Assembly (NCBI RefSeq): GCF_004962245.1
Contig: NZ_SUHQ01000025.1
Span: 54,766 to 118,765 of the forward strand
Reading direction: 5' to 3'
Origin: Mesorhizobium sp.
GTDB lineage: Bacteria; Pseudomonadota; Alphaproteobacteria; Rhizobiales; Rhizobiaceae
Length of the DNA stretch: 64,000 bases
Shown one piece after another: positions 53,130 to 62,559 of this stretch. The position numbers and the translations under genes are program-made. A model generated the notes under the pieces. That model had not been told where the DNA came from, made no database searches, and saw only the letters and a program-made list of their open reading frames with translations. The stretch's first letter is position 1. Each line of letters begins with the position of its first letter.

Positions 53130-53900
53130 ATGCCCAGGGTAGATACGGTAGGTGGCAACTACTACAAGCCCCTCGAGCGGGCCGAAGCTGTCGGATCTGG
53201 ACTGTTCTGGGTGGTTTCGATCCTCTCGATTGCGGCGCTTTTCGCCGACAAGGTGGCCTATCCGATTGTCTACGATATCGTGCAGATCGTCTTCATCGTT
53301 TGCGTGCTGCTGTTCTTTTTCCAGGGACAGGTCCAGAAGCTCTATCTCTTTCCTCGTGCCGAAGACAAACGCCGGCAGGAATTGCTGTCGAACAGTTACG
53401 GCGTGACGCTGACGCATGAAGAGACAGTCGGCTACTACAATAATGACCAGACAAACCCGTTGAAGCGCCTCGCGGCGTCGGTCATGGAAAGCACGTTCTT
53501 CACGCGCGAGATTGTTCGAAAGATGCTCGTCGGACAGCGAACGAAGACCGCAGGTTACCTCGTCATCTACTTCGTCGCCGTCTTGAATCGCTCCACGAAT
53601 CTCGAAGTGCTTGCTGTCGCGGCTCAGGCGGTCTTCAGTGAGGATATCATCGCCCGGTGGCTCCGGATGGAATGGCTCCGTATCCGCAGCGAGCAGGTTT
53701 TCGATAATCTAACTCGACTGTTCACAGGAAAGCAGGCCTTCTCGCGACCCGCAGCTCAATCGCAGGCGATCGACTTTTTCTCGTTCTATGAGACGACCAA
53801 ATCTACGGCCGCGATCCTTCTCTCATCTAGGCTGTTTCATAAGCACAACGCGCGCCTGACGAAGGAATGGGATCAGATTCGCGGTCGTCTCGGAATCTGA
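53130..53900 (+). CDS. S-4TM membrane effector, module B
   Basis: 256 residues from ATG 53130 (AAAGGGAGC upstream). Two hydrophobic pairs: residues 23-40 and 45-64 (GLFWVVSILSIAALFADK; YDIVQIVFIVCVLLFFF), and about 141-154 with 158-175. The central cytoplasmic part carries ELLSNSYGVTLTHEE, GYYNND and MESTFFTREIVRKML, the pattern of the SMODS-associated 4TM family. The expected role is membrane disruption when the oligonucleotide signal binds. It lies between the two CD-NTase genes, 21 and 7 bases away. Confidence 0.82.
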   Translation: MPRVDTVGGNYYKPLERAEAVGSGLFWVVSILSIAALFADKVAYPIVYDIVQIVFIVCVLLFFFQGQVQKLYLFPRAEDKRRQELLSNSYGVTLTHEETVGYYNNDQTNPLKRLAASVMESTFFTREIVRKMLVGQRTKTAGYLVIYFVAVLNRSTNLEVLAVAAQAVFSEDIIARWLRMEWLRIRSEQVFDNLTRLFTGKQAFSRPAAQSQAIDFFSFYETTKSTAAILLSSRLFHKHNARLTKEWDQIRGRLGI

Positions 53901-53907
53901 GGCAAAC

Positions 53908-54771
53908 ATGGTCACAACTATATCGGAGGGCTTTCGCCAATTCAGAACAAACCTTGAAATCACAAGTCTTCAGGAAAGCACTACGTCCAGCCGTCAGCAG
54001 AACGTGCGGGACACGGTCGCCGAAGATTTCGAAGTTCTCGAATCCTTTCTGACCGGATCCTATCGCCGAAACACGATGATCGCACCCCTCACTACGGCAG
54101 ACATCGACGTCTTCATCGTGCTCGATCCGAAATACTACACGGACCAAAGCCAGCATGCACTGCTGTCATCCGTGATGACGACACTCAAGAAGAGGTATCC
54201 GAAGACACCGAAAATAAAGCCCGACGGCCAAGCGGTGACCATCACCTTCACGGATTTCAAGGTCGATGTCGTTCCGGGCTTTTATCGAACTGGCGGTGGG
54301 TTTCTTATTCCCGACTCGCACCTGAAGAGATGGATTCCCACGGATCCGAAGAAGCACGTCGACTTGTGGTCCGCGTCCAACAAAGCTCACCACGGCTCAC
54401 TCGTGCCACTGATCAAGATGCTGAAGTGCTGGAACCGCGAGAAGGGAAATCTCTTCCGCTCCTTTCATCTGGAGGTCCTAGTGCGCCATGTTCTGAAGGA
54501 CGTCACTATCACCGACTATCCGAGCGGCGCTCGATGGGTATTCGACAAAATGAGGGACAAGGTCTGGACCAAGATTGCCGATCCCGCCGGCTACAGCGAC
54601 GACGTCGCTTCCTATCTCGCTAAGTCCGAGGCCGACAGGATGATCGCCGCTCTCGACCAGGCGTATCGGCGGGCCCGTACTGCGGAAAACTACTCGAACC
54701 AGGGATATGCGAAGCTGGCGATCGACGAATGGCGGTCGATTTTTGCTGACTATTTCCCCGCATACGGATGA
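53908..54771 (+). CDS. Second CD-NTase (SMODS type), module B
   Basis: 287 residues from ATG 53908, 7 bases after the S-4TM stop. The catalytic set is complete: G50-S51 in TGSYRRNT, D65 and D67 in ADIDVFIVL, D120 in FKVDVVPGF. The helical part KMLKCWNREKGNLFRSFHLE matches the C-terminal lobe. It has no AGS-C domain. A second complete CD-NTase beside the first is unusual in a CBASS operon, which normally has one. The two may make different products or a heterodimer; both are inference. Confidence 0.85.
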   Translation: MVTTISEGFRQFRTNLEITSLQESTTSSRQQNVRDTVAEDFEVLESFLTGSYRRNTMIAPLTTADIDVFIVLDPKYYTDQSQHALLSSVMTTLKKRYPKTPKIKPDGQAVTITFTDFKVDVVPGFYRTGGGFLIPDSHLKRWIPTDPKKHVDLWSASNKAHHGSLVPLIKMLKCWNREKGNLFRSFHLEVLVRHVLKDVTITDYPSGARWVFDKMRDKVWTKIADPAGYSDDVASYLAKSEADRMIAALDQAYRRARTAENYSNQGYAKLAIDEWRSIFADYFPAYG

Positions 54772-54885
54772 GGCGACCACACTCGAAGAACGAAAAACGG
54801 GCAGCAGTCTTAAGCCTCGGGCTGGTTGCATGTTAGTTTCCAACAAACCAACTCGGAATGTCACTGCTCGACTAGGGGAAACTTG

Positions 54886-56349
54886 ATGGATGAGGAAGCC
54901 GCCCAGGAGAGCGCGCTACAGAGGCGCCTAGGCAAGCTGCTGGCCGAAGCGTATGATGAAGTCGTATCTGCCATTCTTTCCAAGCTTGAGGGTGGCGGCA
55001 AACCATCCAAGGTGAGCAGATATCCGACCTTCTCGCTGCATAACAACGGCATGGCATCGTTGGGCGATGGCGCTTGGACGGGGGTGGGTCCGCTAGAATA
55101 TGCTTCACTGCTCGAACCTCCCTACAACGACCCTGAGGCGCGTCAGTTAGGCAAGTTCCCACCCATTCGTTTCCCTGCAGTGGCGAGGCTGGCAGCGTTC
55201 GCCCTTGAATACCCCGAAATCGCCCGCATTCCCCCGACGGGATCCGACGCGGAAAATCCGTTAGCAAGGGTCGCTATCGACCTTCTAGTCGCGCGGGCTG
55301 CGGATGTTCATTTTCTTCGCTTCGGCGCGGCCCCCGCGACGGACGCGACCCGCGCTGTTGTTCTGAAGCCGCTTTTCAAAGGATTGTTTGACTCGCGCCT
55401 GAAGCTTGCGGTGCTCGCGCCGATCGCACTCGTCCGGTTCGACTTCGACCGGGTGCGCCTCGGACCCTCTGCCTATATCATGCGAATGTCGCCAGATTTT
55501 CAACGAGCGCGATGGGAGATGAAGGCCTACGGCGCTAACGGTCATGACCAAGTGCTCGCGGCCGCGACCCATGCTTTCGTGCTTACCGGATGGGACGTTC
55601 CGAACGGCAATTGGATCGAGCTTAGCCAGACACTATCGAACTTCAGCTCGGAAGCACGCGAGCGCATCGATGCGCTATTCGCTGCGCTCCGGCTCGAGAC
55701 CGGGATCGAGACTGGATATGCGCAGGAAATCCGGCTTGCGAGGGGCTGGCGTCACCGGCACAATTATGGGCTGCCCAATGTTTATGCCGTTGGCGCACGC
55801 CGCTATCCCGAGGTGTTCGACGATTTTGGTTGGAACCGTGCGGACCTACCCCTCGTCAGCAAGGCGCAGATGCGCAAGGTCGCATGCCTTCTTGAAGCAT
55901 TAGAAAGTTCAACAGGCGAAAGGCTTGCCTTGGCCACCCGTCGCCTGAACACGGCAATGACGCGCAGTGACCTCGCCGACGCAATTCTCGACGCCACAAT
56001 CGCTCTTGAGGTTTTACTTGGCGACGGAGACGGGCAGGCGATCTCGTGGAAGCTCCGGATGCGCGCAGCCGCGTTGGCAGGTATCGAGGGAGGTCAAGCT
56101 GGTGCGAAAGCCATGAGTGACGCGATCGCGGTGGTCTATTCGACCCGATCAGCCATTGTCCATGGCACTCGGCGACGAATTGGCGCTGCCGACGCACATG
56201 CAGAACGGGATTTGGCGGCGAAGGACCTGGCGCTCGATGCATTGCGTAGCCTGCTTAAGATCCTCATCCGCCGACCTGAGTTTCTCGATCCACGTCGTAT
56301 CGACGGCGATCTGTTGATGGCACCGCCGTGCATCACAACTAGCACCTAG
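54886..56349 (+). CDS. HEPN-domain protein (ApeA-like layout), module B
   Basis: 487 residues from ATG 54886 (GGGGAAACTTG upstream). The C-terminal helical domain (about 325-465) contains R421-SAIV-H426, the Rx4H ribonuclease motif of HEPN proteins, preceded by DATIALEVLLGDGDGQAISW, a typical HEPN helix. The N-terminal 300 residues have no domain I can name; the layout of a long N-terminal part plus C-terminal HEPN is like the anti-phage protein ApeA. It should cleave RNA when activated. It lies 114 bases after the second CD-NTase. Confidence 0.75.
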   Translation: MDEEAAQESALQRRLGKLLAEAYDEVVSAILSKLEGGGKPSKVSRYPTFSLHNNGMASLGDGAWTGVGPLEYASLLEPPYNDPEARQLGKFPPIRFPAVARLAAFALEYPEIARIPPTGSDAENPLARVAIDLLVARAADVHFLRFGAAPATDATRAVVLKPLFKGLFDSRLKLAVLAPIALVRFDFDRVRLGPSAYIMRMSPDFQRARWEMKAYGANGHDQVLAAATHAFVLTGWDVPNGNWIELSQTLSNFSSEARERIDALFAALRLETGIETGYAQEIRLARGWRHRHNYGLPNVYAVGARRYPEVFDDFGWNRADLPLVSKAQMRKVACLLEALESSTGERLALATRRLNTAMTRSDLADAILDATIALEVLLGDGDGQAISWKLRMRAAALAGIEGGQAGAKAMSDAIAVVYSTRSAIVHGTRRRIGAADAHAERDLAAKDLALDALRSLLKILIRRPEFLDPRRIDGDLLMAPPCITTST

Positions 56350-56361
56350 ACGATCGGACCG

Positions 56362-57210
56362 ATGTCAGTTCCCAAGCGCCATCACTACGTGCCGCAGATG
56401 ATCCTGAACGGCTTCACAGACTCGGATGGCTGGCTGCACTGGTGCCGCCTCCGCGAACGACCCGTCACGGTCCGCCGCGCAAGGCCTCTTGAACTGTTCC
56501 ATCAGAATCATCTGTACAGCACGCTTTCTGAAATCGGGGCCAAGGATCCGGCAATGGAGCACGCTCTTTCAGTTCTTGAGAGCGAGGCTGTTGGAGTCGT
56601 GCAATCCATTCTGGTGCCGGCACGGGAGGGCCGGCTTCCCGTCCTTACATCCGAGCAAAAGCGCCTCTGGTACATATTCTTTCTAACCCAGTGGCGACGC
56701 AGTCCTGAGACCCAACGAGCCAACGTTTCCGATGCTGAAGCACTGCGAATGGTTGAGGATACACTCGACGAGCTCCGCCAAGCCGCACCCCATCGACTTG
56801 ACGAAATCGAAGCGCTGGCGACGGCCGATGCCAAGGCTCGAACAGTACGCAACGTTCGAGTTCAGACAATCGGACAACCGAGTGCAGAGGTGATGCGCGT
56901 GCTTGAGCGACGTGGCATCGCCATACTGCGCATCGTCCAGCCGAAGAAAAGCTTCATCGTCGGCAGCCGGCCAGTCGTGAAACTAACCGCGCCCAATCGC
57001 ACCGATCTTAACGATCCGACGGTCGAGATGTGGCTCCCGATCGCGTCAGACGTTGCCGTGGGAGCAGGACAAGGCGACGGAAAGATAAGTCTTCACGATA
57101 CGGTCGATGAACGCCCAGTGCGGCAGCTCAACATTGCGATCGCGGGCCAGAGTGGCACCATCGCTGCCGGTTCAGCAGCGCTGGTCAAATCCATAGCCAA
57201 TGCTCGGTGA
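56362..57210 (+). CDS. DUF4238 protein, module B
   Basis: 282 residues, 12 bases after the HEPN gene. The signature PKRHHYVPQMILNGFTDSDG starts at residue 4, followed by FHQNHLYSTLSEIG and YIFFLTQWRRSPETQ. A late SFIVGSRPVVKL is typical of the family. The function is unknown. It is only distantly alike to the DUF4238 protein of module A but shares the KHH/RHH start. Its tight spacing with the Rx4H HEPN gene suggests a toxin/partner relation. Confidence 0.8.
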   Translation: MSVPKRHHYVPQMILNGFTDSDGWLHWCRLRERPVTVRRARPLELFHQNHLYSTLSEIGAKDPAMEHALSVLESEAVGVVQSILVPAREGRLPVLTSEQKRLWYIFFLTQWRRSPETQRANVSDAEALRMVEDTLDELRQAAPHRLDEIEALATADAKARTVRNVRVQTIGQPSAEVMRVLERRGIAILRIVQPKKSFIVGSRPVVKLTAPNRTDLNDPTVEMWLPIASDVAVGAGQGDGKISLHDTVDERPVRQLNIAIAGQSGTIAAGSAALVKSIANAR

Positions 57211-57319
57211 TCAAATCCGAATATCCGAGGGGCTCGCGGGTAAGGCCGACCTCGCGCTTCTATATGGACGGCGGCCACGAGTACCACCCGGATTTCGTGC
57301 ACGCAGCAGATCAGCAGTT

Positions 57320-57618
57320 GGAGGCTGACTTTCGATGAAGGTAACCCGCAGGCCTTCTTCAATCAGCTGAGCACGATCAGCGTGCCGGTGACGATGCAAC
57401 GCAACCCAACCTACCCGAAATTCGTGTTGGTGTTCGGCCGCCGCGCCGAATACGCGGAGAGCGAACTGCGGCGCAGCCGTATTGACGCCGAAGAGCGCGA
57501 CGATTTCAAGATTATCACGTTCGACAGCCTCGCGGACGGTCTATATGGCAAGCGCACATTGTGGTTCGGCGTCCGGCGCGCCGAGTTCATGGATCTTCAG
57601 AATGAGGAAGATCGTTGA
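57320..57618 (+). pseudogene. C-terminal fragment of a Shedu/DUF4263-like nuclease protein
   Basis: The frame reads LTFDEGNPQAFFNQLSTISV, then YPKFVLVFGRRAEYAESELR and DFKIITFDSLADGLYGKRTL. The layout, a strand-rich LVFGRR followed by I-x-TFDSL, resembles the end of DUF4263 (Shedu) proteins. No start is present. A separate scrap upstream (57230-57310) in another frame, RFYMDGGHEYHPDF, is from another gene. An overlapping 72-residue frame (57602-57820) has no recognised domain. Confidence 0.45.
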
Positions 57619-57826
57619 CGATAATCTCTTTATCTGGGCCGATCCACGTATGCTAACCGTCAGCGAAGGGTTATACGAAAAGCTCGAGGCGGTCGGGGGC
57701 AAGAACAAGCCTTCGCCCTTCCGTACAACAGGATGCGGCCATCTTATGGGCAATTTCCATCCGGATGCGCTGAAGGTGAGGATGCGCCGCCGAACGGCCG
57801 CACCCGCGACGGCAAGCTGACGGACC

Positions 57827-58957
57827 ATGGCCGATCAAGAGCCGACTGCTGTCGAAGATATGAAACCTGAGCACGTGGCGCCCAAGCGCCGGGAAGCCGC
57901 TGAGACCGAGAGCAACGGCCACGCGGAGAGCGCTGTATCAGAAGGGTTCATCACGGTCGCCGACCTGCCGCGCGGCCTCTACGACCATGAGGGGCACGTA
58001 TCTGTGCGAGACCGTGGGCGGCGGCGATATCACCCGTTTGCCTATGATTTCGACTCCACCCCGATGAGTCTCGACGATCCGAGCGAGCACTGGGAGGAGA
58101 AAGTGAAGGTGCTCCATATCGAGAACCGCAACAATGCGATTGAGAGGCTTAAAGCCGAGTACGGCGAACGCCGCCATGCGCAAGTGATCCAGGACACTAA
58201 GGACCTTGGCGCAAAGGCGTTCTCCATCGTCAGTTATCATAACCTGATGCATGAACAGGCGCGCCGCGCCTTTGTATCAGGGCTCTACTTCCCAGCCTTG
58301 GTCGCTGCGTGCGCCCTCGGCGAGCGCATCCTGAACCACCTCATCCTGGACCTTCGGGATCACTACAAAGCGTCGCCGTACTACCGCCGTGTTTATCGCA
58401 GCGAGTCTTTCGATGACTGGCGGTTCGCCGTGCGCGTGCTGGAAGACTGGGGCGTGCTCTTGCCTGATGTTGGGATAGCTTTCATGGAGCTTGCGACGCT
58501 GCGCAACCGCTCGGTCCACTTTAACCCCGCGACCTACTCCACAATGCGGGAGGACGCTCTATCGGCATTGAAAACGCTGGGCCACATCATCCAACTGCAG
58601 TTTGGCGGATTCGGCCGGCAACCATGGTTTATCGAAAACACGCCCGGCGCCCAGTTCATCAAGCGGACATACGAGGACGTTCCCTTCGTAAAGACTTATA
58701 TCGTGCCCTTGAGCGGATTTGTCGGCGTAGAATACGGCATGGACCTCACGGAACGGGGTTGGCGTCATCTCGACTACCATGACTATGGCCCGGGCGATGT
58801 CGACGACTCCGCGTATGCGCGTCTCTACCGTGAGCGGGATCATAGCAAAGTCGTTACGCGCGAGATGGTGGAGCGCGCTGCACGGGCGCAGGCAACGGCC
58901 GCGGCCGAGGAAGGGGCGGAAAGCGCCCGTCCCGAAGGTGTCGCGCCCCAGGCATAA
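57827..58957 (+). CDS. HEPN-like protein with Rx4H motif
   Basis: 376 residues from ATG 57827. The charged N-terminus (1-90) is followed by a helical domain: YHNLMHEQARRAFVSGLYFP, ACALGERILNHLILDLRDHY and the motif R226-NRSV-H231 in LATLRNRSVHFNPATYS. This arrangement fits a HEPN/DUF4145-like fold. The C-terminus is acidic and alanine-rich. It stands alone after the decayed fragments at 57.2-57.8 kb. Function unknown; an RNase role in defence is inferred from the motif. Confidence 0.65.
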   Translation: MADQEPTAVEDMKPEHVAPKRREAAETESNGHAESAVSEGFITVADLPRGLYDHEGHVSVRDRGRRRYHPFAYDFDSTPMSLDDPSEHWEEKVKVLHIENRNNAIERLKAEYGERRHAQVIQDTKDLGAKAFSIVSYHNLMHEQARRAFVSGLYFPALVAACALGERILNHLILDLRDHYKASPYYRRVYRSESFDDWRFAVRVLEDWGVLLPDVGIAFMELATLRNRSVHFNPATYSTMREDALSALKTLGHIIQLQFGGFGRQPWFIENTPGAQFIKRTYEDVPFVKTYIVPLSGFVGVEYGMDLTERGWRHLDYHDYGPGDVDDSAYARLYRERDHSKVVTREMVERAARAQATAAAEEGAESARPEGVAPQA

Positions 58958-59037
58958 TCTCCACAGCGATCGGTTCCGCCGCGATTTGGCGCTTCGGAGT
59001 TGAGCCCGAAATCGCTGCGCATGCGTAGCGAAGCGAA

Positions 59038-59744
59038 TTGACATTATTACGGGCAATGACCGCTATCGTGGTTTCGGTATTTGAGTACGAGCGGCCGAAA
59101 GGGCGTCGGTTGGTTATGGGCAGCTTTCCATCAACCGGGGCCGAAACCGGACGGACCGCAGTCGGCCCCGGAGCGGCCATTTCTGAACTCCCGCACATTG
59201 GCTTTTCCAGCGCTAAACTGGCCTTGGGCGCCAGATGTTCCCGGTCTGTGCTCGAAAAGTCGCATAAAGGGCAGACTGGCACATGGAACTTGGGTCGCGA
59301 GGTGGAGCAAATGCGTTACGCAGGGTCGCAGAACGCGCAAGAGACATTGCAGGTCATCTATAATCGAGCTGTCGGCCCAGCCGACTTCCTATTCGTGCCA
59401 GTGAGCAATGGCAATCGTACCAGCGACAGCACCCATTGCTCGCTGCTGCTCGTTGATGGCCGCAACCCGGAGCGGGTCGCCTATCACCACGACTCCTCCC
59501 GGACAGGGCCACAACGACGAGCCTGCAAACCAGCTCGCAAGGGTGCTGAACGGCACCTTCGAGGCAGCCCCCATGACCCGACAGCCGAATGCTTATGACT
59601 GCGGCGTGTTTGTGTTGGCACGTGGGCGCCGATTGGACAATTGATGGCCGGGCAGCGGCGCCGGGTCGCTGCGACGACCTCGTCGCCGACCGGCAGGCGC
59701 TGCAAGACCGGCTGAGGCGGCGCTTCCGCACGGGATTTGTCTAA
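59038..59744 (+). pseudogene. C48 (Ulp1/NopD-like) cysteine protease pseudogene
   Basis: From about 59300 the chain shows the Ulp1-type core of rhizobial type III effectors: ADFLFVPVSNGNRT, STHCSLLLVDGRNPERVAYH, then after a frame change near 59508 GHNDEPANQLARVLNGTFEA and YDCGVFVLARG, which holds the catalytic cysteine. The usual Trp after the catalytic His is Cys here. A second break follows DCGVFV, and the end DDLVADRQALQDRLRRR is in another frame to the TAA at 59742. Such SUMO-protease effectors are encoded in Mesorhizobium and Bradyrhizobium symbiosis islands. Confidence 0.75.
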
Positions 59745-59807
59745 AATTCCAAGGGGGATTTGTGGAGGTATGACGCCGACAGGCCGCCTACCGCCAGACT
59801 ACCCCGC

Positions 59808-61955
59808 TCATGAACGCGACGCCGGCAGCACTCCCATCTCCTTGAGCAACCAGGCAGCGCCGTCAATCTTGTCCATGGTCCAAAGCATGAAGCGACTGTC
59901 GACATGGATGCTTCGACTGCGGTCTGCGGCATATGCCCAATCGGAGATCACTCCATCGAGCGTGCCATCAAAGGCGAGACCGACGAACTCGCCGCGCCCA
60001 TTCAGCGTGGCCGAGCCGCTATTGCCATTGGTAATGTCGACCGTGGACATGAAGTCGACCGGCAAAGTGCCCAGCTCCGGCGCGACATAGGGGCCATAAT
60101 TCTTGGCCCGGATCGCAGCGACGGCGGCGGCCGGCGCATCAAACTCGCCCTTGCCAGTGTGCTTGGCCAGAAGTCCCTCAGCCGTGGTGAATGGCGTCCA
60201 GATCTGCCCGTCGCGTGTTCGCCCCGACACCTTGCCCCAGGTGATGCGCAGCGATCCATTCGCGTCGGGATACACCGGCCGGCCAATCGCCTGCCAGTAG
60301 GCGCGCAGGCCCTGCATATAAGTCGCGCGCGCCGCCTGCGCTCGGCCAGCGCGGTCCTTCGCCGCGCGCTCCGCAGCTATGTCGCCGGGATAGAGCGCGA
60401 CCGCCAGCTTGATGAAAGGATCGTCCGACGCCTCGAAGGCAGCAGCCGGCTTGTCGAGCCAGCCGAGCCGCGTGGCCGTGTCGGCGAGTTTGGTTTCTGC
60501 ATAAAGTCGGTCAAGGCCGATTTGGTCCAGAGCCGTTTCGAACGCAGTATCGCGGTCCTTTGCGTCTAGCCGGCGATATTCATCGAGCGCGGCCTCAAAT
60601 AGCTTGCGATCGATGTCGGGCAGGTAACCGCGTTCGATCTGCGTCAGTTGATCCACGGTCTGGTTACGGTCACGATCCTGAAAGCCGCGTTCGCGGTCTT
60701 CATCGAGCTTCTCGTGCTCCTTGGCCCAGCGATACAGAGTGCGCGCGGATGAGAGCATTTGCGCGCGGTTCAGCAGCGCCTGGCGCAGCCCCTCGAGCGA
60801 GGCCTGGCTATTCTCGTCCACCATGGCGCCCAGTTCGCCGATCGCTGCGCCATAGCGCGCCTGCCGCGCGGGATCATCGGCGACCCAGTCGTGATAAGCT
60901 TTCTCCTCGATAGCCTTGCGCACGTCGAGCCCGATCGCATTGGCCCCGGCGAGATCGCCCGCCAACTTCTTCTTGTAGTTTTCCACGCCTTGCAGGATGG
61001 AGGCGTAGCGGATCTGCGCTTCTCGATTGCCTGCCGTGGTTTGGTTTATCTGGGCCGCATAATCCGACAGCAAATGCTGCAACAGCGGTTCGTACCGCGC
61101 GAAATTGAACCGTACTTCATCCGCCGTGCGGAACCGATTGGTTTTTCCGGGAAAGCCGACGACCATGACGAAATCGCCGTCTTGCACGCCTTTAGAGGCA
61201 ATGCGCAGCCAGCTCTTCGGCCGGTAGGGCACGTTGTCGCGCGCATAAGGCCGGGAGGAACCATCAGGAGCGACATAAGCGCGGTAAAAACCGAAGTCGC
61301 CTGTGTGGCGCGGCCACGTCCAATTGTCCGTTTCGCCGCCGAAGTTACCGATGCCGAGCGCGGGCGCATAGACGAGGCGCACGTCCTGAATTTCGAGCTT
61401 CTGCTGGAGATAGTAGGAGGCGCCGCCATAATAGGACTCCACGTCGCAGCGGCGATTGGGCTGTTCTTCACATGCGGCGATCAGCGCCTTCCGGTTCCTG
61501 TCGAGCCGCTCATAGCGCGCAAAGCCGTTCAGCTTGTCCGATACGCCCTTGAGCATGTCGGCGGTCACATCACGGATATCCTCGATCACATAGATGCGGC
61601 TGCCGGGCACCGCGGGTAATTCTTCACCAAGGCTTTTCGCTAGAAATCCCTTGGTGAGATAGTCTTGACTCTCCTTGCTGTTGTACTGGATCGATTCCAG
61701 CACGCAGTGACGGTTGGTCGCAACCAGTCCTTGCGGACTGACGAAGGAAGCTGAACATCCGCCCAGTGATACGATCGCGTTGAGCGGGGCAGTGTCTAGA
61801 CGGCTGAGCTGCGCGGGATCAAGCTGGAGTCCATTCGCGCGCATGGCCGCGCCAAGTTCCGTAATCTGGGCCGGCATCCACATGCCTTCGTTCGCCGACG
61901 TCCAGAGCAAGTTCATAGCGGTGGCTTGGGCCAAACGACTAAAATTCGAGTTCAT
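59808..61955 (-). CDS. S46-family dipeptidyl-peptidase (DPP7/DPP11 type)
   Basis: 715 residues from ATG 61955. The S46 signature ANEGMWMPAQITELG begins near residue 21, followed by catalytic His in GLVATNRHCVLESIQYNS. A conserved GGETDNWTWPRHTGDFGFYR follows, and catalytic Ser is in VDITNGNSGSATLNGRGEFV. The residues before NEGMWMP are a poor signal peptide, so export may be lost or the start misjudged. S46 enzymes cleave dipeptides from peptides outside the cell or in the periplasm and are typical of Bacteroidetes, Xanthomonads and Sphingomonads, rare in rhizobia. This suggests transfer. No operon partner. Confidence 0.9.
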   Translation of the reverse strand: MNSNFSRLAQATAMNLLWTSANEGMWMPAQITELGAAMRANGLQLDPAQLSRLDTAPLNAIVSLGGCSASFVSPQGLVATNRHCVLESIQYNSKESQDYLTKGFLAKSLGEELPAVPGSRIYVIEDIRDVTADMLKGVSDKLNGFARYERLDRNRKALIAACEEQPNRRCDVESYYGGASYYLQQKLEIQDVRLVYAPALGIGNFGGETDNWTWPRHTGDFGFYRAYVAPDGSSRPYARDNVPYRPKSWLRIASKGVQDGDFVMVVGFPGKTNRFRTADEVRFNFARYEPLLQHLLSDYAAQINQTTAGNREAQIRYASILQGVENYKKKLAGDLAGANAIGLDVRKAIEEKAYHDWVADDPARQARYGAAIGELGAMVDENSQASLEGLRQALLNRAQMLSSARTLYRWAKEHEKLDEDRERGFQDRDRNQTVDQLTQIERGYLPDIDRKLFEAALDEYRRLDAKDRDTAFETALDQIGLDRLYAETKLADTATRLGWLDKPAAAFEASDDPFIKLAVALYPGDIAAERAAKDRAGRAQAARATYMQGLRAYWQAIGRPVYPDANGSLRITWGKVSGRTRDGQIWTPFTTAEGLLAKHTGKGEFDAPAAAVAAIRAKNYGPYVAPELGTLPVDFMSTVDITNGNSGSATLNGRGEFVGLAFDGTLDGVISDWAYAADRSRSIHVDSRFMLWTMDKIDGAAWLLKEMGVLPASRS

Positions 61956-62294
61956 GCTGATCTCGTTCCCATTCTGTGTATTGTTCTCCGCTGATCTGGA
62001 TCGATGAGCTATCGGGCTGACCGGCGTCCGCAAGCGCCTGCGCGGCAGCCACTGGGTGAAGAGTGAGTGGACGGTCAACACAAAAATCTGGGTGACGCTC
62101 CCCTCACATTGTATCGGTGCAACGTTTGCGGATCATCCGTTGCACTAATCGTGCCAAAGGATGCCTGAGACGCCCTTCGGGTCCGCGGAGAAGTCATTCG
62201 AGACGCCTCTAACAATATCTCCCGCATTGCGGCCGGCCATTGGAGCGCCTCGTCAATAAAGCTTTCAATCACCTACGTGGTAAGGGCCTTGCGT
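61956..62294. other. Region upstream of the S46 gene, no feature recognised
   Basis: 339 bases. Likely holds the S46 promoter. No open frame with support. Confidence 0.4.
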
Positions 62295-62334
62295 GTCCGA
62301 CCTCCGACATTTGGGTCCGACCTCCGACATTTGG
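62295..62334 (+). repeat. Two direct tandem copies of a 20-nt unit
   Basis: GTCCGACCTCCGACATTTGG occurs twice, back to back (62295-62314 and 62315-62334). It may be a small tandem duplication at an old insertion end. Confidence 0.75.
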
Positions 62335-62559
62335 TTGTAGACCCGACACTCTCGTCCTCGCTCGCGACGAAGCCCACTGCCGAACAGCCGTCGTTACTTG
62401 TGAGAATGCGTGCTATCGTTTCTGTTACGTGCGGTGTTGCGCGAGGACGAGGGTGCGAGGAGTGCCCGGACTTCCCCTTGCCGCAAATCCGCTCGGCGCT
62501 TGGCGACATAACCCGGCGGACTATGTGCGCGAGTGCCGGCGTGAGGCGCGAAAGTAAAT

